NCBI RefSeq assembly: GCF_000373245.1
Contig: NZ_KB890750.1
Location: forward strand, 612,693-676,692
Origin: Echinicola pacifica DSM 19836
GTDB lineage: Bacteria; Bacteroidota; Bacteroidia; Cytophagales; Cyclobacteriaceae
Reading direction: 5' to 3'
DNA length: 64,000 nucleotides
Shown here: in pieces, positions 54,399 to 62,325 of the stretch
Layout of the letters: each line of letters starts with the position of its first letter
Numbering within the stretch: position 1 is the stretch's first letter
The notes under the pieces: model-generated
Database searches by the model: none
Told to the model about the DNA's origin: nothing
What the model saw: only the letters and a program-made list of their open reading frames with translations
Position numbers and translations under genes: made by a program

Positions 54399-56818
54399 AA
54401 CCAATTGGGATTAAGACCTCGTTGACTGGCTTTTACCTTTACCATCAAACTCGTAAATATTACCACTGAAATACTACTCAGCGGCATTAGTATCGCACAG
54501 AATACTGGACTTACCATCCCTTGAACGGCCAGACTCAGACCCACCACATTATAGAGAAAACTAAGGGCAAAACTGAGCATAATGATCCGCTTGCTGTCCT
54601 TAGCCATCCTCAGAAACGCTGGCAACTTATCTATGGCACTGGAATCTAAAATCGCGTCACTCGCCGGACTGAAGTTGGTGCTGGTCTCGCATATCGCGAT
54701 CCCTACCCTGCTTTCATATAAAGCCCCCGCATCATTGAGCCCATCCCCAAGCATGAGCGTATGAGAACCAGATTCATTCAGCTGGCGGATATATTCTAAT
54801 TTGTCCTTGGGACTTTGATTAAAATTCATCTCTAGGTCCTTCCCAAAAAACTGCTCTAACATTCCCCGCTCGGATCCATGATCCCCTGATAGGATATGGA
54901 CGCTCCCATCCGCCTTCACTCCGCTCACCAATTCAGCTACGCCCTGTCGGAGGTTATTCGAAAAAGTATAATAGCCTCTTACCTCCCCATTAATGCTTAT
55001 ATACACCCTTGAGCCCACTTCGGGATGATCAATCAAGCGCCTTGCCGACACCCAGCTGGAGGATCCCAAGCGAAAATTCTGATTATTATAGTGGGCTTCC
55101 AGACCCTTACCGGCGGTTTCTTTTGTTTCATTGAGAGCCACAGGATCTATGCTAAGCTTGCGGTCCAATCTTCTGCTTAGCGGATGAGCAGACTCCCTTA
55201 CCATCGACTTGATCACTTGAAGCTCCTCCTCAGACAGCTCACTACCTACGTAAAGGACCTCACTTTCCTGAGGATCCGTGAGGGTACCTGTCTTATCAAA
55301 TATATAGGCGTCTATGCCTGCCAGGTCCTCTATCACCTGGCCATTTTTGAGGTAAAATCTATTCGCACCGAACACCCTAAGCGTATTCCCCAAAGTAAAG
55401 GGAGCTGATAATGCCAAGGCACAAGGACATGCCACAATCAACACACTGGTAAATACCTGAATCGCTACAGAAATATCATAGGACCACCAATAGATCAGGG
55501 ATATGGAGGCGATCAGAAGAATGGCAAAGGTAAACCAGCCACTAATCTGATTGGTGAGATTGATCTTTTGCTCCTTGGTACTTTCTGCAAAACTGCTGTC
55601 ATTCCACAAATCTGTCAGATAGCCCTGAGAAGGCTCTTTCTCTACTTTCAGCTGGATGACCGCTCCCGTCTGCCGACCTCCTGCATAGATGGTTTCTCCA
55701 CATTTTACTCGTACAGGCTCTTCCTCCCCTGTCACAAAACTATAATCTATCCAGGCTTCCCCTTCCAGCAATATCGCATCAGCAGGAATTAATTCAGCGT
55801 TTTTCACTACAATCAAATCCCCAACTTTAATCTTAGGCAGAGAAATAACCTCTTCATTCCCCTGAGCGCTGATGCGAACCACCGACAATGGAAAATACGA
55901 CTTATAATCCCTATCAAAGGATAAATTGTCAAAGGTCTTTTGTTGGTAATATTTCCCGATCAAAAGGAAAAAAACCAAGCCTCCCAGAGAATCAAAATAA
56001 CCAAGCCCTCCTACTAGCAGCATATAAAAACTATAAGAAAATAAGGCCACCATCCCCAAGGCAATGGGTACATCCATATTGATTTGGAACCTCTTTATAG
56101 CGGTCCAAGCAGAAATAAAATAGTCATTTCCTGAAAAAAACAACACTGGAATGGCAAGAGCAAAATTCAAATAGGAAAACAAATTGGAAAATGAATCTCC
56201 TAATAAGGCCGCCTCATTGAAATATTCTGGAAGACTAAAAAACATCATATTGCCAAAACAAAAGCCTGCAACGGCAATTTTGACAATTAGCGGATTGGTA
56301 ACTCGCTTGGTTTTGCGATCACTCAGTGCAGATAATTTCAGGTGTGGTTCATACCCTATCTTACTTAATAGCTGCACGACCTCTTTTAAGGATATTGTGC
56401 TTGGTGAAAATTTAATTTTGCATTCTTTTTTGACAAAATTCACCCTTGAGGAACGGATCCCGGACTGCAATGAAGATAAATGCTCCAGCAGCCAGATACA
56501 ACTCACACAGTGTATAGCTGGTACCTCAAATACCACATGCATCTCCTCTTCATTTTGGAAGCTGACCAACTTCTGAATGACCTCTGGTTCCTCCAGATAA
56601 TCGAATTTAGCATTGGAATCGTGCTGATCGGATTTCCTGGTGCCGGGCTGATTTGCATATTCATAGTAACTCATAAGGTCATTATCCTGCAATACCTCAT
56701 AGACTAACTTACATCCGGTACAACAGAAATGCTTTTGGTCATGAAGTAAAAAATCTGTTGCACATGATTCACCACAATGAAAACACAATGCAATACTCTT
56801 TTCCTTAATTTTGGTCAT
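54389..56818 (-). CDS. ccoI: copper-translocating P-type ATPase of the cbb3 operon (CcoI/FixI)
   Basis: An 809-residue P1B ATPase. The N-terminus carries a Cys-rich segment (CFHCGESC, FCCTGC; about 12-37) of the YHS/FixI type, then a heavy-metal-associated domain with CVSC at 104-107. Membrane helices follow; CPC at 464-466 is the ion-binding motif in helix 6, DKTGT at 508-512 holds the phosphorylated Asp, and GDGLNDAGAL near the end is the hinge. It supplies copper for the oxidase by export to the periplasm. It is the first of the contiguous oxidase genes; the UspA-like gene 77 nt upstream may share the transcript. Confidence 0.93.
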   Translation of the reverse strand: MTKIKEKSIALCFHCGESCATDFLLHDQKHFCCTGCKLVYEVLQDNDLMSYYEYANQPGTRKSDQHDSNAKFDYLEEPEVIQKLVSFQNEEEMHVVFEVPAIHCVSCIWLLEHLSSLQSGIRSSRVNFVKKECKIKFSPSTISLKEVVQLLSKIGYEPHLKLSALSDRKTKRVTNPLIVKIAVAGFCFGNMMFFSLPEYFNEAALLGDSFSNLFSYLNFALAIPVLFFSGNDYFISAWTAIKRFQINMDVPIALGMVALFSYSFYMLLVGGLGYFDSLGGLVFFLLIGKYYQQKTFDNLSFDRDYKSYFPLSVVRISAQGNEEVISLPKIKVGDLIVVKNAELIPADAILLEGEAWIDYSFVTGEEEPVRVKCGETIYAGGRQTGAVIQLKVEKEPSQGYLTDLWNDSSFAESTKEQKINLTNQISGWFTFAILLIASISLIYWWSYDISVAIQVFTSVLIVACPCALALSAPFTLGNTLRVFGANRFYLKNGQVIEDLAGIDAYIFDKTGTLTDPQESEVLYVGSELSEEELQVIKSMVRESAHPLSRRLDRKLSIDPVALNETKETAGKGLEAHYNNQNFRLGSSSWVSARRLIDHPEVGSRVYISINGEVRGYYTFSNNLRQGVAELVSGVKADGSVHILSGDHGSERGMLEQFFGKDLEMNFNQSPKDKLEYIRQLNESGSHTLMLGDGLNDAGALYESRVGIAICETSTNFSPASDAILDSSAIDKLPAFLRMAKDSKRIIMLSFALSFLYNVVGLSLAVQGMVSPVFCAILMPLSSISVVIFTSLMVKVKASQRGLNPNWLWK

Positions 56819-56895
56819 ACTTAGAATATTATATTCTTAATATAAATAAAAATAAACATATTTATAAACCAAATACACTTATTAACAATAATTTC

Positions 56896-57519
56896 TTATC
56901 CTAAATAAAATGATAGCCGCTTTCCCCATATGCCTTGATTATCGAAATGCATCATCATTTTGAGCAAATCATCCTGGTAGGATTTGGAGGTTAATAGCAA
57001 CTTAAAATCATGTTTGATGGCATAAGACCAAAATTCTCCGATTTTTGAAAAGTTCAATTTTATAAAACTGGTTTCTTTCGCATACTCCTGAATGGATTTT
57101 ACCAAGGCTTGCTCATCCGCTAACCTGTACTTTGGAAGGGAGCGTGGAGAGATAATCGTCACACTGCTATTCGACAGCTGCTCCTTCATCTCTTCCATAA
57201 AATGATGAATAATCAAAGCAGAATTCTCCGAGCCATCATAATGAATCAATATCTTATCGAAATTAATCACCTGATCGTACCAAATAATTGGGACCTGGTT
57301 TTTAGCTTCACTCAGCGGCAGAAAATTCTTTTTATTTTTTAACCAAGAAATGATATGCGGAAGATTCATTAAAATCATTTTGAGATCCACCTCATATCGA
57401 CTGATGTCCATCAGCCTAAAAAAATCCTCTATGGTCACATCCATGGGTAATTTACCCTTGTAGATAGGGATACAGCGCCCTTGAGAAAGGTTATCCAATA
57501 AAAGTAAAGTGTTTTTCAT
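56896..57519 (-). CDS. UspA-like hypothetical protein upstream of the cbb3 operon
   Basis: A 207-residue cytoplasmic protein that does not match a clear family. The middle has a universal-stress-like strand-helix start, FDKILIHYDGSENSALIIHHFMEEM (about 83-107 region, split motif D-G-S-x-x-S), followed by alternating strands (VTIISPR, FIKLNF, LLLTSKSY), which fits a single Usp fold with a divergent N-terminal half. UspA-like genes near cbb3 operons are common in Bacteroidota. A TATATTTG element and a 22-nt-spaced direct repeat lie upstream, so this is probably the first gene of the oxidase transcript. Confidence 0.5.
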   Translation of the reverse strand: MKNTLLLLDNLSQGRCIPIYKGKLPMDVTIEDFFRLMDISRYEVDLKMILMNLPHIISWLKNKKNFLPLSEAKNQVPIIWYDQVINFDKILIHYDGSENSALIIHHFMEEMKEQLSNSSVTIISPRSLPKYRLADEQALVKSIQEYAKETSFIKLNFSKIGEFWSYAIKHDFKLLLTSKSYQDDLLKMMMHFDNQGIWGKRLSFYLG

Positions 57520-58071
57520 GGGTTAGTTGGTGTATATAGGACAAATATACTTTTACCCATAGAGACTACTCATGACAAGGGTAACTTCAAAACATGACAA
57601 TAATCATTTGTTTTTTGTATTTCATTGCTTAAAAAAATAGTCAATTTTCAAACGTTTGATTTATTCATCTTCTATTCAAGTCTTTACCCTCCCACTACCC
57701 AATCAGTATAGTCTTCCAAAAACTCATCACCCTAAACTCTTAAGCAAAGTCGGCTATTTTAAACCTTAATATTGATTGTCAGAAAGTGAGGAATTATTAA
57801 AAAAATATATAGTCATTTTCCGATTTATCATCAGATCGAAGAGCTATTAAGCTAAAGGTATTGGAGTAATAAATAATGGGGCAAAAAAGTAGCTCTCTTA
57901 GGTCTGGAAAATAGCTCTAACAAATAAAGCTATTTTCCTCTCCACCAATCCAAACTGATTGACCAGGGATGGGAAGCTTGAAGTACATAAGACCCAACTC
58001 AACTGTTAAATAGTGTAGATACTATCTAGCTTAAAATTGTTTTTGGACAAATGGATCCAGATGGATTTACC
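57520..58071. other. regulatory stretch upstream of the UspA-like/cbb3 operon
   Basis: This 552-nt stretch contains the predicted -7 element and direct repeats at 57542-57600 and a perfect 12-bp palindrome TCAAACGTTTGA at 57648-57659. The remainder (57660-58071) has no coding frame and no recognised signal. Confidence 0.6.
57542..57600 (-). promoter_or_regulatory. predicted promoter with two direct-repeat activator sites upstream of the UspA-like/cbb3 operon
   Basis: On the minus strand TTGTCATG occurs twice (57600-57593 and 57578-57571), exactly 22 bp apart, i.e. two helical turns. It is followed 21 nt later by TATATTTG (57549-57542), a full -7 match, 22 nt before the start codon. The usual -33 box is missing, as expected for an activator-dependent promoter. 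A Crp/Fnr regulator gene lies just upstream. Confidence 0.55.
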
Positions 58072-58785
58072 TTAAGAGTGATTATAAAAATCCGATAAAC
58101 GCGCCAAACCATTGCGGTCAAGCACTTTGATTTTCTTTCCTTCAAAGGCTATCATTTGATCTTTTTTCAATTCTGAAAGTAGTCGGATGACAGTTTCGGT
58201 GGCCGTGCCTACGAGACCGGCGATCTCTTCCCTGGTCAGTACAATATCAATGGTGGAATCTACCCCTCCCTCAATGCCATAGGAATCGCAAAGTTTGATA
58301 AGGGTAAAAGCCAATCGTTCACGGATGGTCTTTTGAGTCGCATCAGTCAGCTGGGCTTCCATCAAGCCTAAGGATTGACATACGGATTTGGTAAGACGCT
58401 GATGGAAAGTATTGTCTTTGGACATGATTTCCAAAAACGTCTCTTTGGGAATGAAGCAAATTTTAGCATCCTCTACGATGGTGGCGGTGGAAGAATAAAC
58501 CTCCTCGCCCAATAAGGATGTATAACCTAAAAAGTCCCCTTTTTGGGCTAAGCGAATAATTTGTTCTTTCCCATTGGAAGCGGTCTTGAACACCTTCACT
58601 ATCCCTGAACTTATGCAGAAAACCCCCAAAGGCTTTGTTCCCTCATAAAAAAGGATTTGACCCTTCTTATGGGAAATTAAATTTTTATTTTCTGTCAAGC
58701 TACACAGATGTTCATCTGCCAAACCAGAAAACAAGGAAAATTTCCTACTTAAACAAAGTTCACAGGGGGTGTTTTTTTCCTTCAT
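58072..58785 (-). CDS. Crp/Fnr-family transcriptional regulator
   Basis: A 237-residue regulator: an N-terminal beta-roll cNMP-binding-like domain (about 25-120, GQILFYEGTKPLGVFCISSG) and a C-terminal winged helix (about 150-230, LTREEIAGLVGTATETVIRLLSEL). N-terminal cysteines C8-x2-C11 and C28, plus C110, resemble the Fe-S ligand set of Fnr, though the spacing C11-x16-C28 differs from the C-x2-C-x5-C of E. coli. In the recognition helix the Fnr-type E..SR becomes E..IR (ETVIR, 197-201), so the DNA target may differ from TTGAT. Position next to the cbb3 operon suggests an oxygen or redox role. Confidence 0.88.
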   Translation of the reverse strand: MKEKNTPCELCLSRKFSLFSGLADEHLCSLTENKNLISHKKGQILFYEGTKPLGVFCISSGIVKVFKTASNGKEQIIRLAQKGDFLGYTSLLGEEVYSSTATIVEDAKICFIPKETFLEIMSKDNTFHQRLTKSVCQSLGLMEAQLTDATQKTIRERLAFTLIKLCDSYGIEGGVDSTIDIVLTREEIAGLVGTATETVIRLLSELKKDQMIAFEGKKIKVLDRNGLARLSDFYNHS

Positions 58786-58808
58786 GATTATTAATTTTAT
58801 GAGTGATT

Positions 58809-58857
58809 GTTACAAAGTAACTGATTAAACCACCAACAAAAAGATGATTTTTGTCAT
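58809..58857 (-). promoter_or_regulatory. possible autoregulatory site(s) of the Crp/Fnr gene
   Basis: Two short dyads within 75 nt of the start codon at 58785: GTTACAAAGTAAC (58809-58821) and ATGATTTTTGTCAT (58844-58857). The second contains TTGTCAT, matching the 8-mer repeats before the UspA-like gene. Function is inferred only from position and sharing. Confidence 0.35.
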
Positions 58858-59194
58858 ACTTTATAAAATAAAAGGAAAATCATCCACGATATCCCCTCAC
58901 CGATCCCTCTCAAATGATTATTAAACTTATAAAAAATGAATGAATTCTAATTCGTCAAACTTGCATTCAGCAATTTACCAGAAACCAGCTTAGCACTGGT
59001 CTGATTTACCTATCGAATATACCATTAAATACTCACTAATCTGGGATAACTGGGCAGTTTATTAAGGGCTCACCCTTTATAAACCTGTTTTCCTTTAGGG
59101 ATTGATACCGAATAAGTCCTTTCAAACCTACCAACGTATTCCAATCCATCACCTATGAAAATTAAGGCCGAATAAGAATTCACCGTTTCTGCGC

Positions 59195-59229
59195 ATAAAA
59201 AAAGGCTGAAGAAATAAATCCTCAGCCTT
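59195..59229 (-). terminator. probable terminator downstream of the M48 protease gene
   Basis: On the minus strand AAGGCTGA, a 12-nt loop, TCAGCCTT, then five more T. The 8-bp stem lies 115 nt past the protease stop, somewhat far but with no other gene between. Confidence 0.62.
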
Positions 59230-59343
59230 AAACTTATGTCAATTCTTGGTAAAAAAATCTATAGTTATTTGAATCAAATTTTAATTCGATACTTATAATG
59301 ATCCCCTTATAAACTCCCGGATAAATGGAATTAGGGTGAAAGC

Positions 59344-60141
59344 CTATTGCTTCTCGTAATATTTCAATGCATCAGGCATTTGTTTTTGAAGATCTTCCAT
59401 TCTACGTCCAGGACCTGGGTGAGTGGAAAGGAATTCTGGAGGAGTTTCACCACCGCTATTAGATTCCATTCTTTGCCAGAATTCCGGTGCTTCCCTAGGG
59501 TCATAACCGGCCATAGCCATAAAAATCAAGCCTAGCTGATCCGCTTCAAGCTCCTGGTCTCTGGAGAATTTCAGCATTCCGATCTGGCTTCCCATGCCCA
59601 CGGCCTGCATAAATAGGTTTTGGGTAAGCGTAGGATTTTGTCCCATTGCTCCTTGCAAACCACCAAGCAGGCCATTGGCCACCATTCCTTGAGACATCCG
59701 TTCTCTGGAGTGACTGGCGATAGCATGAGCCACCTCATGGCCCATCACCACAGCGATACCTGCATCATCCTGACATATAGGCAAAATACCTGTATAAAAG
59801 GCTACTTTGCCGCCCGGCATACACCATGCGTTTACCTGGTCATCCTGAATTAGATTGAACTCCCACTGAAAGCCGTCCAGCAAATTCCCGTAATTATTGG
59901 CATTTAAATAAGTCTCCACAGCAGCGGCAATCCTCTTGCCCACCCGAACGACACTTTCACCATCGGCGGTGTTCGTTACGATTTTACTTTCGGTTTTCAC
60001 CTCATTATATTGCTGAAAAGCCATGGGTAAAACTTCTGAATTGTCCACTAAGCTCAGCTGCTTCCTACCGCTGAGTGGCACCGTGGCGCAACCATAAACG
60101 ATTAATCCGGTAAGTAAAAGTAAAGTTATCCTCTTAAACAT
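59344..60141 (-). CDS. M48-family metalloprotease lipoprotein (BepA/LoiP type)
   Basis: A 265-residue lipoprotein with signal MFKRITLLLLTGLIVYGC (lipid Cys18). The zinc site HEVAH is at 135-139 and the third ligand in ELEAD at 197-201; a conserved NAWCMPGGKVAFYTGI strand precedes it. Such periplasmic peptidases degrade misfolded outer-membrane proteins or lipoproteins. There is no C-terminal TPR domain, unlike BepA. It is monocistronic. Confidence 0.9.
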   Translation of the reverse strand: MFKRITLLLLTGLIVYGCATVPLSGRKQLSLVDNSEVLPMAFQQYNEVKTESKIVTNTADGESVVRVGKRIAAAVETYLNANNYGNLLDGFQWEFNLIQDDQVNAWCMPGGKVAFYTGILPICQDDAGIAVVMGHEVAHAIASHSRERMSQGMVANGLLGGLQGAMGQNPTLTQNLFMQAVGMGSQIGMLKFSRDQELEADQLGLIFMAMAGYDPREAPEFWQRMESNSGGETPPEFLSTHPGPGRRMEDLQKQMPDALKYYEKQ

Positions 60142-60322
60142 GCTATTAATGATTGTAAGTTAGATCCGTGTATAAAAACATTATAAGCCTAAATAACCAA
60201 AAAGAATGCCAGAGCTAATCTTTAACACTTCCCAAATGGATATTTTTAAGCCTGCAAATCTAATGGAATTTAAAGGATAAATACTATTGTCCTACAATTT
60301 CATACCCTTCGACCCCAAAATA

Positions 60323-61066
60323 TCAACCCTTATTACGGACATAGATATGCTTATGCTTGCCTCTGGAGTTTTCCCTTTGCTCTATTTCAAATTGAGGAAT
60401 GGAGCCAATCATTGGAGTAAGCTTATTAAACCCGAAGTTTCTAGGGTCAAAATTAGGTTGTTTCTTCTGAAGTAGATTTCCGACATCACCAAGGAATGCC
60501 CATCCATCCTCATCCTCACAATCGGAAATGGTATTGGAGATCAAGCGGATCACCTTGGCGGTGATATTGTCCACCTTGGCCGATTTATTTTGTCCTGGCG
60601 TAGCTGACTTTCCACCTTCTGGCTTTTGCTCTTTATGAAGGACTTCTAAGTAGATAAACTTATCGCAGGCTGCAATAAAGGGAGCAGGCGTCTTTTTTTC
60701 GCCAATTCCGATTACCTTCATACTAGCCTCTCTCAGTCGTGTCGCCAATTTGGTAAAATCACTATCACTGGACACCAGGCAGAATCCATCCACCTTTCCG
60801 GAATATAAAATATCCATCGCATCAATGATCATCGCGGAATCCGTGGCGTTCTTGCCAGTGGTATAGCTGTACTGCTGCATCGGAGTGACGGCATTTTCTA
60901 ATAATACGGCCTTCCATTTCCCCAGCTGCGGTTGGGTCCAGTCCCCATAGATTCTTTTCACTGTGGGATTGCCATATTTGGCAATCTCCTCCATCATTTC
61001 TTTTACATAATGGGAGGGTATATTATCGGCATCTATTAATACTGCCAGCTTCAATTCAGTTTCCAT
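60323..61066 (-). CDS. NYN-domain protein with OST-HTH/LOTUS-like C-terminus
   Basis: A 247-residue protein starting METELKLAVLIDADN (61066); the upstream in-frame start is rejected because it adds a basic, unstructured tail of 21 residues. The NYN (LabA/DUF88-like) nuclease fold shows acidic catalytic-type residues in IDADN (11-15), AMIIDAMD and SSDSDFTKLATRLRE. The C-terminal about 75 residues (AKVIRLISNTISDCEDEDGWAFLGDVGNLL) look like an OST-HTH/LOTUS winged helix, which binds RNA. The pairing suggests an RNase or RNA-binding regulator. It is divergent from the GluQ-RS-like gene. Confidence 0.85.
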   Translation of the reverse strand: METELKLAVLIDADNIPSHYVKEMMEEIAKYGNPTVKRIYGDWTQPQLGKWKAVLLENAVTPMQQYSYTTGKNATDSAMIIDAMDILYSGKVDGFCLVSSDSDFTKLATRLREASMKVIGIGEKKTPAPFIAACDKFIYLEVLHKEQKPEGGKSATPGQNKSAKVDNITAKVIRLISNTISDCEDEDGWAFLGDVGNLLQKKQPNFDPRNFGFNKLTPMIGSIPQFEIEQRENSRGKHKHIYVRNKG

Positions 61067-61386
61067 GTATTTATTTTTTCTCTTCTTATTATATTCTTTT
61101 CTAGCGACCATAGGTCTGCAAGCCTTCATTCATCGATTTATCCTAGTTTCCTAACCTATATATAGTGACAGCCAACGGAAAAAAGTAGGATCCATCATTA
61201 TTTTCCAGCCATTAATTCTTACCACTATTATCATCAGGACAGGCTCTTTTATTATATTAGAATTCGAAAAGCAAGCCCTAGTGTCTCATCAAGGTAATAT
61301 ATTTAGGGTAAAATAAGAACATAAAACATTTCTCCTATCCCCTATTCTTAAAGACCTAAAGGGACAAAATGCCTCGCTATTGACCT
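61067..61386. other. divergent promoter region of the NYN and GluQ-RS-like genes
   Basis: This is 320 nt of AT-rich sequence. A TATATTTA sequence near 61299-61306 is one base off the -7 consensus on the plus strand. Nothing else was recognised. Confidence 0.5.
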
Positions 61387-62283
61387 ATGAATCCATTTTC
61401 TCCCGATATTACCCTCACGCGAATTGCTCCAACACCCAGTGGTTTTTTGCATATAGGAAATATCCTATCCTTTGTAATCACCCATTCTATAGCCCAAAAG
61501 CATCAGGCCAAAATCATGCTAAGAATTGATGATCTCGATCAGGGAAGGCTCAGGGAAGAATATTTGGACGACATCTTTGACTGCCTGGACTTCTTAGAAA
61601 TCCCTGTGGACCTGGGACCAAAAAACAAAACAGAATTCCGGCAAGAATACTCCCAAATCCATCGATTTCCATTATATGCGGAGGCCATCAATCAGCTCAA
61701 AGCAAATGACTTACTTTATGCATGCGATTGCTCCAGAAAAAAGATCAATGCCCAATCAAATAAGGGAAGCTATCCCCAAATATGCAGAACTAAATCGCTA
61801 CCTCTTGAGGCGGAAAATGTAAATTGGAGACTAAAGACCGATAATACTGCAGAAATACAAATAATAGAAGAGAATCAACCTTTCAAGTCTATTCTGCCCG
61901 CCCAAATTACTGACTTTGTTATCCGCAAAAAGGATAAGTCTCCCTCTTATCAGCTGGCCTCCCTGGTGGACGATATCCATTTTGGTACCAATATCATAAT
62001 AAGAGGTAAGGATCTGTATGACTCCACACTGGCGCAACTGTATCTTAGTGAACTGATTCCTGCAAACAGTTTTCACTCGACTAATTTCCATCATCATGAT
62101 TTGGTAAAAGCCCCCTCTGGCAGGAAGCTCTCTAAAAGTGAAGGGGCTAGTTCTATAAAAACGATGAGAGAATCCGGTCAGACAAAGCAAGCCATCTACA
62201 GACAACTAGGTCAGTATATGGGCTTTCAAGACCCTATTGGAAATTTGACAGAGTTCATTCAAGCTTATCATTCAAAAAAATAA
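61387..62283 (+). CDS. glutamyl-Q tRNA(Asp) synthetase-like protein (GluQ-RS)
   Basis: A 298-residue class I synthetase core without the anticodon-binding domain of full GluRS, the hallmark of GluQ-RS, which attaches glutamate to queuosine in the anticodon of tRNA-Asp. Motifs: RIAPTPSGFLHIGN (HIGH-type, residues 12-25), RIDDLDQGR, zinc-type cysteines in CDCSRK...YPQIC (about 117-136), LASLVDDIHFGTNIIIRG, and KLSKS (KMSKS-type, about 254-258). In this protein the second half of the catalytic core is shorter than in GluRS, so a tRNA-independent partial homologue cannot be excluded. It is monocistronic. Confidence 0.78.
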   Translation: MNPFSPDITLTRIAPTPSGFLHIGNILSFVITHSIAQKHQAKIMLRIDDLDQGRLREEYLDDIFDCLDFLEIPVDLGPKNKTEFRQEYSQIHRFPLYAEAINQLKANDLLYACDCSRKKINAQSNKGSYPQICRTKSLPLEAENVNWRLKTDNTAEIQIIEENQPFKSILPAQITDFVIRKKDKSPSYQLASLVDDIHFGTNIIIRGKDLYDSTLAQLYLSELIPANSFHSTNFHHHDLVKAPSGRKLSKSEGASSIKTMRESGQTKQAIYRQLGQYMGFQDPIGNLTEFIQAYHSKK

Positions 62284-62316
62284 GTCCTAAACCGGTTGAA
62301 ACCCCGGTTTAGGACT
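62274..62316. terminator. shared terminator of the GluQ-RS-like and S10 peptidase genes
   Basis: A 13-bp perfect stem, AGTCCTAAACCGG (62283-62295) and CCGGTTTAGGACT (62304-62316), with an 8-nt loop. On the minus strand it is followed by a T-rich run (seven A on the plus strand at 62274-62280), so it serves the peptidase gene best; on the plus strand no U-run follows. Confidence 0.78.
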
Positions 62317-62325
62317 ATTAATATA

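Larger units (their letters stand above)
58786..59343. other. intergenic stretch upstream of the Crp/Fnr gene
   Basis: Contains two inverted repeats just upstream of the regulator gene, GTTAC-AAA-GTAAC (58809-58821) and ATGA-N6-TCAT (58844-58857), the latter including TTGTCAT as found before the UspA-like gene. The M48 terminator is at 59202-59229. No coding frame. Confidence 0.55.
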
